Shown here: positions 10,774 to 21,903 of the stretch, piece after piece
Layout of the letters: each line of letters starts with the position of its first letter
Numbering within the stretch: the stretch's first letter is position 1
DNA from: Chryseobacterium sp. E1
GTDB taxonomy: Bacteria; Bacteroidota; Bacteroidia; Flavobacteriales; Weeksellaceae
DNA: 64,000 nt
Reading direction: 5' to 3'
NCBI GenBank assembly: GCA_019203745.1
Contig: CP078104.1
Span: 2,852,001-2,916,000, forward strand
Notes under the pieces: generated by a model
The model's database searches: none
What the model was told of the DNA's origin: nothing
What the model saw: only the letters and a program-made list of their open reading frames with translations
Program-made: the position numbers and the translations under genes

Positions 10774-13600
10774 TTATTCTCTGTTTTTTACAAGAATCCA
10801 ACCTGTATATTTGATAGGAGTTTTCTCTTTGTTAGACTCATTCCAGTTAACGTGATACCAGTAGGTTCCTGTTACGATTTTTTTATCGAAATGTTTTCCG
10901 TCCCACTTGTAGTTGTTGAATTTGTTTCCTGTGAATACCATATTTCCGTATCTGTCATATACTACAAACGTAAGATTTTCTTTGTAAGCTAATTCGCTGT
11001 AGTCGATGAAGTCATTTACATTATCTCCGTTAGGAGTGATTGCATTCAGCAGGTTAGGAATTGTGATCTCTACAGATATAGGTGTACAGTTGTTGGCATC
11101 TTTCACAAAGAAGGTATGTTGCCCTCTGCTTAATCCTGTAAATGTATTTGAATCCTGCCAGTTAACAGTTCCGTCAACAGCATATTTGTAAGGAGGTTTA
11201 CCACCGTTTACAATAACTGATGCACTGTTGTTATTGATTTCAATCGTCTGGATTACCGGATCTTCCACTTTTCTTACTCTTACAGTCTGTGTAAGGAAGC
11301 AACCGTCTTTACCAAGAATTACGGTATATTCTCCAACACCTACGTTTCTGATTCCCGGAGTGGTAGCTCCTGTACTCCATTGATAAGAGTCATATCCAGG
11401 GCCTGCATCCAGATTGGTTGTTGCATCAATACAGATATACTGATCTACCAATACCGGAGACTTCTTGATTGGAAGTGTGATCAATTGAATTTTTGCATTA
11501 GCCGTACAGCCTTCAGCAGTTGTTACTTTCACATATACAAATCCTCCGGTTGAAGGGAAGTTGTCAGGTGTTGTTATCTCGTTGATTCCCGCTGTAAGGT
11601 CATTCAGTGTACGGTAGTATTTTTTTGTAATGGCTCCGTAATCAGAAAGCTTAGCCTTAGTAAGATCGAAATATGCATAAGGATCTACATCATACCAGCA
11701 TGATTTGATTACTGCATCGTATACAATAAACGGTACTACAGTCAGGTTTAAAGTCACCTGTTCGCAATCTGTGAATTCTACTGAATTTCCGCAGAATTTA
11801 TAGACGATTTTATCCGGGCCTAAATATCCTGTTGTAGGTGTATAGGTAATTGTTCCGTTTGAATTTATTACAGCTGTACCATGTGCCGGTGGCGTTAAAA
11901 TTACTACCGTACTTGGAACCACAGTTTGGGTTGATGAAGTAAATGTAGGAGTAATAATTTTAGTTGAACAAGCATTAAGGGTCTGTGTTGTTTCTTTTAA
12001 GCAGTTCTGTACTTTATAGATAGGTGTTGTAACAGGAGGGCATGTTCCCATTGTTACTCTTACCGTATAATTTCCGGATTGTGTAGGAGTGTAAGTATAA
12101 GACGTTGCACCTGAGATGGCTACCCCTCACGGAACCATTGATAAGTTTCATATCCGTCATCTACTTCCAGAATAATACCAGGAACACATTCTCCTGTTTT
12201 TTTAGAGATAAGAGGGATAGATGAGAATCCTGCAAAATAACCTCCGTATCCTGCAGTACTATATCCGCCATTGATACCAGCTGTTACTGCTTTCGTAGAG
12301 GTGATGGCAATATTTCCTGTTACTCCCGTTATTGCGTAGGTTACCCAGTTCGTATTTCCGGTTAGTGGGAAAGGTCCATCAGTTGCTGCCGGAGGGTTAT
12401 TATTTACAAGTACGGTTGCTCCAGCTTCTGTTAAGATATTTAATTTTACAACTAAATCTCCCTGTGTAACACTCGCACCTCCGGTTCCAAGAGGCATTTC
12501 GTTGATTTTTCCGATTTCGTCAATTTTTCTTGGAAGGAAACAGTTCAAAGGTGGAATATAGTTGAAACCGTTAGTAGCAGCATTCTATCAATACCAATAA
12601 ACTGATACAGGTAAACATTTTTAGTTGTTGAAATGAACATGTTCTTATGATTGGTTGCTCCAGGAGGAGTAGCATAGCTGGTTTCATTGATTCTATACCA
12701 TTGTCCTGCATCCAAAGTAGCTGCCGGAGTTGTAGAATCATTCAGATAAACCTCTGTATTGTCTTCCGTAGCAATGATAAGACCTCCCTCCATATTCAGT
12801 GAAGGCTGAGTAGATCTTGTTTTTACCATAGCAAACGTATTTCCCAGTCTGTCTGTAGGAACCGATTGGTCAAGAACCGGGTCTGTTCCGCTTGGGTTTG
12901 CTGAGAAGTTAGCATTACAGCTTCCATTGGTAAGAGTGATAGGCTTGTCGAAACAATTTTGGCTCCCATGAACCCGTTTTGGTTAGTAGCCTGGCTACCT
13001 GACCCTGCATAAATAAAAGACTGCCCTTTTGTAAAGTGACAGAATGGGTGTTACCGGTAACTGCAGATCCATTGATGAATGTTACTCCGGGAGTATTGTT
13101 CCAGGTTACCGTTACATTGGTATTGTCTTCAGTAGCAAGGATTCCGGCTGTAAAGTTATAAAAAGAGCTCGTGTCTGTGTTAGGACTTTGCGCAACAAAG
13201 AATTTCTTCCCTATTCCGGCCTTTCCTTTACTGGTGATTACTTCTCCATGGATATCCTGCGCAAGTCTTAAGCTGCAATAAAATGGTTTTGTTCCTTTTA
13301 AATAAAGTCCTTTTGTCCCGATATTGAAGGCTTCTGTGAGCGTTCCTGTCGAAATAAGGTTGTTGGTTACTTTGTAGGTTTGCGGGTTTCCTTTACTGAT
13401 GGTCACAGTTGTAACAACAGCGTTGTTATTGTATATGACTACATCAAAAGGAGTTACCGAATCAGTGGAGAGGTATAGCATATTTGTATAGCCTCCGTAA
13501 CTGTCATAGTATGGAGCAATCCAGTGCTCGGTATCCCTTTGTGCAAAAAGAGTATTAATTGTAAAAAAATTAATACCAAACTGAGTAGAAATCTTTTCAT
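10774..13600 (-). CDS. IgGFc-binding-like, T9SS type B sorting domain surface protein (tandem copy C), frameshifted
   Basis: About 942 residues in at least five frame segments; the last 425 residues are unbroken. The start [10 protein letters not shown] begins a signal peptide that continues in another frame to [15 protein letters not shown]. The IgGFc-binding-like region has [30 protein letters not shown] and [19 protein letters not shown]. Next are [10 protein letters not shown] (Ig-like), [19 protein letters not shown] with [17 protein letters not shown] (Big/cadherin-like), a repeat with [30 protein letters not shown], an SprB-like unit ([18 protein letters not shown]) and the type B sorting domain ([40 protein letters not shown]) ending WILVKNRE. 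Module order equals copy B, and B and C resemble each other more than A or D. Presumed exported by T9SS and surface-attached. Confidence 0.82.
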
Positions 13601-13622
13601 GTTTATGGAATTAGGATTTCTA

Positions 13623-13630
13623 CAAAATTA
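13623..13630 (-). promoter_or_regulatory. -7 element for tandem copy C
   Basis: Minus-strand TAATTTTG matches TANNTTTG, 22 bases before the ATG, inside the 79-base gap between copies C and D. Confidence 0.55.
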
Positions 13631-13679
13631 AAATAAAAAATGAAATACTTTTAATAAAATATAAATAAATGTTAAAAAA

Positions 13680-16600
13680 TTATTCCCTATTTTTAATTAA
13701 AAGCCATCCTGAATATGAAACTGGTAATTTTGTATCAGGCTCTGTCCATCTTATTACATACCAGTAAGTTCCTGTAGGAAGGCTTCTGCCATTGGATTTT
13801 CCGTCCCATATATAGTTTTTATCAGAAGATTTGTATACAGAAGCTCCATATCGGTCTGCAACTTCAATCATGACATCCTGCTTTATTCTTAATTCAGAGT
13901 AGTTTAATACGTCATTGATGCCATCTCCATTCGGAGTGATGGTATTGATAAGGTTGATGACCAGGAATTCTTTAGTCACATGACTACACCCGTCTGCTCC
14001 TAATACATACACGGTATGCAGCCCTCTGGATAATCCTGTGAAGACATTAGAAGTCTGATAATTGATTCCGTTTAATGAGTATTTATAAGGAGCTGTTCCT
14101 CCGGTTACAAAGACTGTGGCAGTAGATCCTGTCACGTCAATTCGGGTAATATTGGGAGCCTGAGATGCTGTTACGTTGACAAACTGACGGTATACACACC
14201 CATTGAATCCTAAATCTACATAATAAGTGCCCGCCCCCACAGAAATAGATTGGGAAGCAGCACCGGTACTCCATAGGTATGAAGTAAAGCCAGGTCCTGC
14301 ATCCAGCATGATTTTCTCGTTGGAACAGATAACCTTGTCATTAAGGGTAGCAGATTTTTTAGGCGTTTTCAGATTAAGGGTCAGAACAGCAGTATTAGGA
14401 CATGCTGTACTGCTCTGGAATCTTATATAGAAGATACCACCTGCTGCGGTAAGTACCTGTGATGCTGCAATAGGATTGGTTCCTGTCTGGGCATTGGCTA
14501 ATGAAGAATAAAAAGACAGAATTACTCCAGGGTCAGTGGTGAATAGGTTTTTATAATCATTAAGATTTAAAGTTTCAGAACCATTAAGATCATTGTCACA
14601 GATTTCAGCTTTTGCATTACCGGTTATCAAAGGTATTTTATTTCCGATGGTAAAGTTGATCTGTCCTAAAGCAGGAGGACATCCCCTACATTGGCAGATA
14701 CTCTTACATAAACCGTTGTATTGGCTGTAAAAGTCCAGTTGGCAGGAAGTGTATTGTTATTTCCGGCATTGGCATCAGCCTGGTTTAGGTAATAGCTTAC
14801 CTGGAAGTTGGCAGGATTGGTTACAATCTGCGGAGTGACGGTGGCAAAATTAACATTCACAACACCCTCAAAGTTGTTATCACAAATAGTTGCGTTGAAG
14901 TTGGCGGTATTAAGGTTTGGAGTAGGATAGGCATTTAAAGTGATCGTAGCTGTTTGGGAACATCCATATACGGACGTTATTTTCACATATACTGTTCCGG
15001 CCGGCCCTGAATATGAAGCAGGAGCCATAATCTGACCTGTAAGATTAGCATTGGTGAAATATGTTTTCGTGGCAGTAGCATCCTGTGTTACAACGGCAGT
15101 AGTGAGGTCAAATGTACCATTTCCGTTGGCTGCTGCGCATGAGCTCATAGAAGCATTACTCGTTTGAAGAGCATGTGTATTGACTTCAATATTAAAATAT
15201 TCAAACGCTGCAGGATTGCCATCGCCCTGAATGTAATAAGTAAATGTATCTGTAATATCAGCCGTAATACCTGGATTCGGGGTGTAAATAATCTGACCTG
15301 TTGTTGGGTTGATGGTAAGAGTTCCGTTGGCAGGTTGTACAATTACAGTGGTATAAGCAGGATCAACAGCCTGGGTAGAATTGGTAAGTACCGGATCGAT
15401 CACTTTGGTATTACATGACCCGATATCAAAGACTGTTGTGGTGATCGGCGGACATTTCGTATAATCATAGGCTGCCGTAAATCTTGATTCACAATTGTTT
15501 TTCGTAATATAACAGGTGTATAACCCTGAACCATATAAATCTGGATTGATGGTAGGGTTGGTCTCTCCAGGAATTATAGCCCCGTTAAGGTACCATTGAT
15601 AAGCATCAGAGCCACTTTCTACTTCCAGCGATACCCCATGATAACAGTCTCCGGTCTTGGTAATCACCGGAATAGAAGAGAAACCTGCAAAATAACCTCC
15701 GTATCCCACAGCTCCGTTTCCTGCTGCAATTCCTGCAGTGACAGGTTTTGTAGACGTTACGGTAATATTTCCGGTAACATTGGTCTTTGAATAGGTAACC
15801 CAGTTAGGATTTCCGTTTACAGGTACAAATCCTGTCACCTGAGCTCCGTTTACGGTTACTGTTGCTCCGGTCTGGGTAATAATATTAAGCTTAGTATCAT
15901 AAGATGTATTACCAATCTTATTAATATATCCTATTTCATTAATTTCTTTAGGTAGAAAACAGCTTAATGGCGGGATAAAGTTCATTCCTCCTGTCTGATA
16001 AACCGTGCTTCCGGAAGCTCCTGCAAGAAGCTGATATACATAGACATTTTTACTTGAGGAAATACTCATATTATAATTTCCATTACCCTGATTGATGTAG
16101 TTGTTACCTTCAATCATATAATAGTCACCTGCATTCAGGTTTACTCCGTTCACAGGATTTCCGTTTACGGTAAGGGTGGTTCCGTTTTCTGTAGCAACAA
16201 TCATTGCTTTTTCCATTCCTACACTATTAGGCCCGTTTCCTTTTACCATGATAAAATCTTTCCCAAGTCTTTCCGTAGGCACGGCCTGGTCCATTAATAT
16301 ATCTACGTTGGTATTGTTTTGAGCGGTATAAAGACCATTGAAGTTTCCGTTAGTTACCGATATCGGCTTATTGGCAACAATTTTAGCTCCTAATAATCCT
16401 CTTCTGTTAGTCGTTCCGCCCATATTACTATTAACATCAAGAATAGGATTTCCCTTTACTTAGAGTGAAGGTTTTGGTCGCTGAGCTGGTACCGTTAGAG
16501 AAAATAATATTAGGGTTGTATCCCGATACGGTTACTGTGGTATTGTCTTCCGTAGCTGTTACTCCTACTGTGGAATTTACATAGTCTTTTGGTGAGGTTG

Positions 16601-17021
16601 TAAGCGCAGTTCCGATGAAAAATGTTTTTCCAACCCCTGCCATTCCTTTAGAAGTAATAATTTCAGCCTGTTGGGGAACTGAAAACCTGAAGTTGGCAAA
16701 GAATTTTTTAGTTCCTTTTACATGCAGTCCCATCGTGTTTGCGGTAAACAGATTGTTTGGCGTGGAAGCAATCATGTAATTGTTCGGAATGGTGAGCTGC
16801 ACAGGATTGTTTTTACTTACCTGTACCGTAGAAAATACAATGTTGTTATTAGAAACCTGCACTGAAAACGGAGTGGTTTCGTTGGTTGATAAATATAAGA
16901 AACATTCCGGTGTTCCCTGAAGAGAGCTTGCAGACATTGGGGCAAACCAATGCTCACTGTCCAGTTGTGCATTAACGATTAAGCAAATAAAAGTGCAAAA
17001 AGCGAGTAGAATTTTTTTCAT
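13680..17021 (-). CDS. IgGFc-binding-like, T9SS type B sorting domain surface protein (tandem copy D), frameshifted
   Basis: About 1,114 residues in only three frame segments, so the cleanest of the four. The signal peptide MKKILLAFCTFICLIVNAQ is followed by LDSEHWFAPM and the IgGFc-binding-like region ([38 protein letters not shown]). An Ig-like unit has YQWYLNGAIIPGE and GLYTCYITKNNCES. A Big/cadherin-like unit has TINPTTGQIIYTPNPG and FTYYIQGDGNPAAF. Repeats include CDNNFEGVVNVNFATV and CDNDLNGSETLNLNDY, the D-N-x-x-G type also in copy A. Then come LDAGPGFTSYLWSTGA, an SprB-like unit (GGTAPYKYSLNGINYQTSN) and a type B domain ([32 protein letters not shown]) ending GWLLIKNRE. No terminator hairpin was found after its stop, so transcription may run into the copy C promoter region. 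Confidence 0.84.
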
Positions 17022-17039
17022 GCGTTATTATAAGGGCCG

Positions 17040-17047
17040 CAAATTTA
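17040..17047 (-). promoter_or_regulatory. -7 element for tandem copy D
   Basis: Minus-strand TAAATTTG, a full TANNTTTG match, 18 bases before the ATG; identical to the element of copy A. Confidence 0.6.
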
Positions 17048-17165
17048 AGCATTAATGGTCAACTTTTTATATAAAAAAACATTGAAACTGAGTTTTTGGT
17101 TTAATTTCTGAATATTTAAAGTTGGCTTCATATTGCGTTAATGATCGCTGTCTTTTCATAAAAAA

Positions 17166-17190
17166 ATCCCGGTGAAACTTTCACCGGGAT
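17166..17190 (-). terminator. tsf terminator
   Basis: A 10 bp perfect GC-rich stem (17166-17175 with 17181-17190) with a U run on the minus strand, 24 bases after the tsf stop. Confidence 0.9.
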
Positions 17191-17214
17191 CAGATATTTT
17201 TTAAAGTATACGGA

Positions 17215-18038
17215 TTATAAGCTTACTCTTACAAATCCTGTTACTTTTAGGTCTCCGTTTACAGATTTTACATAGTCAGCAACTGAGATACTTCCGTCTT
17301 TAATGAAGTCCTGGTGTACCAAAGTGTTGTCTTTGTAGAATCTCTGCATTTTACCTTTAAGGATATTATCGATAATGTTTGCAGGCTTACCTTCTTCAGT
17401 AAGTTTGTGTCTTTCGATCTCTAACTCTCTGTCGATAGTTTCCTGAGAAACAGCATTCTCGTCAAGAGCGATTGGGTTCATAGCAGCAACCTGCATAGAA
17501 ACAGCTTTAGCAGCTTCGTCAGCTCCGTCTACTTTAGCAGAAAGAGAAGTGATTGCAGCAATTTTGTTTCCAGCGTGGATGTAAGCTCCTAAGAAATCTC
17601 CTGGATTCTTTCGAAAGATCCGATCTCGATTTTCTCACCGATAACTCCTGTTTGCTCTACTAATTTCTCAGCAACAGTGATCCCGTGGAAGTCAGTAGCT
17701 AAAAGTTCTTCTTTAGTAGCAGCGAAGATAGCCATTTCAGCCAATTCGTAAGCTAGCTCGATGAAAGCCTCGTTTTTAGCAACGAAGTCAGTCTCACAAT
17801 TTAAAGAGATGATAGCACCTAAAGTGTTGTCCTCGTTTACTCTTGCGATTACTGCACCTTCAGTAGACTCTCTGTCAGCTCTGTTAGCAGCAACTTTCTG
17901 TCCTTTTTTTCTAAGGATATCTACCGCTTTTTCGAAGTCTCCTTCAGCTTCAACTAGAGCTTTTTTGCAGTCCATCATACCTGCACCTGTTTGGTTTCTT
18001 AATTTCGCTACGTCTGCAGCAACTGGTGTATAAGACAT
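17215..18038 (-). CDS. tsf: translation elongation factor Ts, frameshifted
   Basis: EF-Ts is the nucleotide exchange factor of EF-Tu. The N-terminal UBA-like module has LRNQTGAGMMDCKKALVEA, and the core motif SLNCETDFVAKNEAF contacts EF-Tu. The middle, in another frame (GNKIAAITSLSAKVDGADE), joins to the C-terminal part with IDNILKGKMQRFYKDNTLV. With one net indel near 17590 the protein is about 274 residues, normal for Bacteroidota. Upstream is not rpsB but a divergent secreted-protein gene. A TATCTTTG promoter element 62 bases upstream and a strong terminator downstream suggest a single-gene transcript here, whereas tsf is usually cotranscribed with rpsB. The break in an essential gene argues for a sequence error. 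Confidence 0.93.
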
Positions 18039-18099
18039 AATATCTATTATTTTTTTATTTAAGATTAGTATTAATTTTTAGCTTAAATTTAGAGCAGTG

Positions 18100-18107
18100 C
18101 AAAGATA
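18100..18107 (-). promoter_or_regulatory. tsf -7 promoter element
   Basis: Minus-strand TATCTTTG matches TANNTTTG and predicts a ~55-base leader before tsf. Confidence 0.6.
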
Positions 18108-18181
18108 ATGATTTTAATGATAAACTAAAAATGACTTTTCACGTTATTAATATATTTAATACTATTTTAAAGATTTGATTA

Positions 18182-18953
18182 ATGAAAAAATCTTCCTCCT
18201 TCTATTTATATGCATTTTTTCTCTCGGTTTTAGCCAGAAAAAGAAGAAATCAAAATCTAAAGCTGTTGTAGAAAAAGAGACCGTTATTATTTATACAGAA
18301 CAAGAAGCTGAAACTTCAAAGGAGACAAGGGTGATTGCTGGTTTTATTAAACAAAATCCGGGGCATGCCCGCAATGATTACTTTAAAAAAGGCTGATGGA
18401 AATTATCATGGCCGATAATTCTCCTGAAGCAAAGCCTACCATTAAACCTATAAGTAAAGAAAAAATTGAAAATATCGTTAAAAATAACGAGCTGAACAGT
18501 GGTAAAGTAATTGCGGCCAATAAAGCAACAGCCACCAAAACTGAAAATAATACCAATAATTCTGATAAAGTAAATAATGCCATCAATGCATTGAAAGAAG
18601 AAAGACTGGCGAGCTATGCTTCGGCAGGTACTGCAAAAAGTGCCGGTACTTCTGCTAAAGCAGGCCCAAGTGAAGCCAATAAGAAAACTGCAGCCATGCT
18701 TACCCATCTTTTTAATAATGATATCAATAAAAATGAAGCGTATATCAACATTAAAAACAGATCTTCCTGTAATCTGATTGTAAAAATCAATGGTAAGAAA
18801 TACTATAATCTGAGTGTTCCTGCCAAAGGAGAAAACTTCATTCTGATTGATAAAGGAGAATATGTTTTGACAACCATGGTGTGTGACGCCAAATATTCAT
18901 CATTGAAGAAGATTACTCAGGATATTGAGATTGCTCTCAATGTATCTGATTAA
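18182..18953 (+). CDS. DUF6759-like secreted protein (paralogue 4), frameshifted
   Basis: About 257 residues. The native start is probably ATG at 18182; adding one A to its A6 run gives MKKIFLLLFICIFSLGFSQ, a clean signal peptide. A second missing A near 18389 joins KQNPGHARNDYFKK to RLMEIIMADNSPEAKPTI. This mirrors the AHPDDPRRSVLKPRVMEMM segment of paralogue 3. A Lys/Asn/Ala-rich linker leads to the C-terminal domain NRSSCNLIVKINGKKYYNL, SVPAKGENFILIDKGEYVL and TMVCDAKYSSLKKI. It sits divergently from tsf and converges on accA with a shared terminator. It is the only family member here on the plus strand and lies on the far side of the giant-gene array from the other three. Function unknown. 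Confidence 0.72.
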
Positions 18954-18973
18954 AGAGAAGGAAACTAAAGTAA

Positions 18974-19003
18974 AAAAGGTTAAGAAGCAATTCTTAACCT
19001 TTT
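18974..19003. terminator. bidirectional terminator between DUF6759-like gene and accA
   Basis: A 13 bp perfect stem (18974-18986 with 18991-19003), A-rich on the left and T-rich on the right, between converging genes. Confidence 0.88.
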
Positions 19004-19008
19004 ATTTT

Positions 19009-19960
19009 TTATCCTTTAAACTGACCCATCGCAATGAATTTATCCTGTCTCTGGGTTTCAAGCTCCTGTCCTGTAAATTTGGAGAATGCTTTGATATTTT
19101 GTAAAATAGAATTTTTCAAGTTTAAATAAGTGGTCTCCTGGTCATAATGAGCGCCCCAAGCGGTTCCTCAATAATTCCGTCGATGAACTTTTCTCTTAAG
19201 GCATCTGCCGGAGTAAGATTCAGTGCGTTGGCAGCATCTTCTTTATGATCCCAGTTTCTCCATAGGATAGAAGAGCAGCTTTCCGGTGCAATTACCGTAT
19301 ACCATGTGTTTTCCAACATATATACCTTATTTCCTACACCTATTCCTAATGCTCCGCCACTGGCACCTTCTCCGATGATGTAAGTGAAGATCGGCGTTTT
19401 CAGCTGAACCATTTCAAAAATATTTCTTGCAATAGCTTCTCCCTGTCCTCTTTCTTCAGCTTCCAGCCCAGGGTAAGCTCCCGGTGTGTCTACCAAAGTT
19501 ACCACAGGAATGTTGAATTTCTCAGCAAGCTTCATCAGTCTTAAAGCTTTTCTGTATCCTTCAGGATTAGGCATCCCGAATCTTCTGTGTTTTTAGTAGT
19601 CGTTCTTCCTTTTTGAGTTCCTATGATCATCACTCTCTGACCATCAAGGGTAATCAATCCTCCAATCATTGCCGGGTCATCAGCGAAATTTCTGTCTCCG
19701 TGAAGTTCTAAGAAACTGCCTTTGTCTGCCATTCCGTTGATGTAGTCCAGGGTATAAGGACGATCCGGGTGACGGGACAGTTGTACTCTTTGCCAAGGTG
19801 TAAGATTGCCATAGATTTCTTTTTTCTTTTCTAAAATCTTATCCTCAATCTGGCTGCATGCTAATTTTACATCAACACCACTTTCTTCTCCTACTAAAGA
19901 ACACGTCTGGTATTGGTCCATCAATTCTTTGATAGGAAGTTCGAAACTTAAATATTCCAT
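19009..19960 (-). CDS. accA: acetyl-CoA carboxylase carboxyltransferase subunit alpha, frameshifted
   Basis: The alpha subunit of the carboxyltransferase, which with AccD transfers carboxyl from biotin to acetyl-CoA in the first step of fatty-acid synthesis. N-terminal [19 protein letters not shown], then [19 protein letters not shown]; the crotonase-like core has [18 protein letters not shown] and the oxyanion glycine stretch [15 protein letters not shown]. Indels near 19570 and 19150 split it. The true C-terminus, in a third frame, reads [13 protein letters not shown] and ends [10 protein letters not shown] at 19009. That gives about 317 residues, the normal length. The other carboxylase subunits in this window, accB-accC, lie 13 kb away; accD is not present. 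Confidence 0.93.
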
Positions 19961-19983
19961 TTCTTGAAGTAAATTAAATCTTT

Positions 19984-19991
19984 CAAATGTA
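19984..19991 (-). promoter_or_regulatory. accA -7 promoter element
   Basis: Minus-strand TACATTTG matches TANNTTTG, 23 bases before the accA ATG. Confidence 0.6.
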
Positions 19992-20009
19992 TGAAAAATT
20001 ATGGTAATT

Positions 20010-21735
20010 TTATTTAAAATTATTTATAGCATTGCTTATTCTGGCGCTACTTTCCTCTTTTCCAATGATTTCCAGAATATCCGGAACATCTGGCCCTTTC
20101 AATTCACCTACCAAAGCCAAACGGAGCGGCATCATTACTTTACCCATCCCCAGTCCTTTGTTTTCTGCGAAATCATGCATGGTCTGCTTTAATGTTTCTG
20201 CAACAAAGTCTGTAGATTCAAGAGCTGCTGACAATTCACCTAAAATGGCAGATGTTTCTTCATTCCATGCTTTTTTAGATGCTTTTTCATCATAAGATGT
20301 AGGGGCTTCAAAGAAGAATTTCCCGTTTTCATAGATATCTTTAGGGAAAGTTGCTCTTTCTTTCATCAGAGGAATTACTTTTAAAAGCTTTTCGTCAGAA
20401 GCATTGGATAAGTCAAGACCTGAGTTTTTAAGCATCTCAAGAAGTTCTTCATCCGTTTTCATCTGAATATACTGGTGGTTGAACCATTCTGATTTTTCTT
20501 TGCTGAATCTTGCCCCTGCCTTATGTACCTTATGAAGATCAAATTCTTTAGCCATTTCATCCAGAGAAAGAACTTCTTTATCATCTGCAGCCATCATCCT
20601 AATAATGCTACCATATTGATGAAAGCATCAGGAAGGTAACCGTTTTCTCTGTATCCTTTAGAAACAGCACCTGTTGCAGGATCTTTGAAATCAAGCGGGA
20701 ATACCGGGAATCCGAATTTATCACCGTCTCTTTTGCTTAATTTTCCTGAAAGGCCTTTCTTTAAAAATAGCTTTACCGCAGCAGTTAATGGATTGTCCTT
20801 ATCATTTTCCCCAGCATTGATTTGAATCTCGGGCTTTTCACTTCTGAGAAGAATGATTTGATGATCGGTGCAGCTTCATCAAAAGAGAATTGATCGTTTT
20901 TCGCCACAAATTCATCCGTGAAAGATTTTGTGATTCCGTCAATATTATCTTTATTGATTAAGGCAGAAACATCAGGTTTTAAAATTAGAGAAAGGTGGGC
21001 AAACTGCGGTGCTTCCCAGCCCATTGCTTCATATAATAAAGTATGCAGCCCTAAAGATGGCAGCCATTCTTCACCACGGATCACGTGGGAGATTTCCATT
21101 TCGTGGTCATCAATGATGTTGGCGAAGTGGTAAGTTGGCATTCCGTCATTCTTTACCAGAACTTTATCATCTAAAGTATTGGTGTTTACAGATGATTTTC
21201 CACGGATGATGTCTTCCAGGTTCAATACTCTGTCTACAGGCATTTTGAATCTTACAACATACGGAGTTTTTGCATCCAGTAATTGCTGAACTTCTTCTTC
21301 AGAAAGGGCAAGACTGTTTCTTAAGCGGTTTCTTGTCTTATTGTCATATGAGAAAACTTCCCCTTTTGCTTCGAATTCTGCACGGATGGCATCCAGTTCT
21401 TCAGGAGTGTCAAATGCCATATAAGCATACTCTGTTTTTAAGATCTGCTGTGTATATCTGTCATAGATGTCTCTTCTTTCAGACTGTCTGTAAGGGGCAA
21501 ATTTTCCTCCTTTCTTAGGGCTTTCATCAGGGATGATTCCGCACCATTCCAAAGCTTCTTCAATATATTCTTCAGCACCTTCCACATATCTGGCGGTATC
21601 TGTATCTTCAATTCTCAATACAAATTTCTCCCCTTGATTTTTTGCAAAAGGTAATCATATAATGCGGTTCTTACGCCTCCCAAATGTAAAGGTCCCGTGG
21701 GACTTGGAGCAAAACGTACTCTTACTTTCTCCATT
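20010..21735 (-). CDS. gltX: glutamyl-tRNA synthetase with insertion before KLSKR, frameshifted
   Basis: A class I synthetase charging tRNA-Glu. The start [20 protein letters not shown] includes the HIGH equivalent (HLGG). [18 protein letters not shown] and [17 protein letters not shown] follow, then [11 protein letters not shown]. In ordinary bacterial GltX the KMSKS loop comes a few residues later. Here about 75 residues intervene ([19 protein letters not shown] onward, through [17 protein letters not shown]) before [18 protein letters not shown]. The total is about 574 residues against the usual ~470-510. Frameshifts near 21640, 20800 and 20600 split the gene; the last falls in [18 protein letters not shown]. 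The insertion itself is read in two frames but is protein-like throughout, so it is not an artefact. Confidence 0.92.
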
Positions 21736-21753
21736 TCAATTAAAATTTTGTGC

Positions 21754-21761
21754 AAATTTAC
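21754..21761 (-). promoter_or_regulatory. gltX -7 promoter element
   Basis: Minus-strand TAAATTTG matches TANNTTTG, 18 bases before the gltX ATG. Confidence 0.6.
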
Positions 21762-21816
21762 TTAAAGTAACCCGAAAAAATGAATTGTTTAGAAGGATTC
21801 TGCAGCAATCGGGTTA

Positions 21817-21860
21817 TAAAACAATAAACTACCCGTTTTCATAGGTAGTTTATTGTTTTA
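21817..21860 (-). terminator. terminator of the glycosyltransferase operon
   Basis: A 17 bp perfect stem (21817-21833 with 21844-21860) closes a 10-base loop, 43 bases after the last glycosyltransferase stop and upstream of gltX. Confidence 0.85.
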
Positions 21861-21903
21861 TAAAAAGAGTCTGTCTTTGTGAATAAAATTTATTGTATTC
21901 CGT

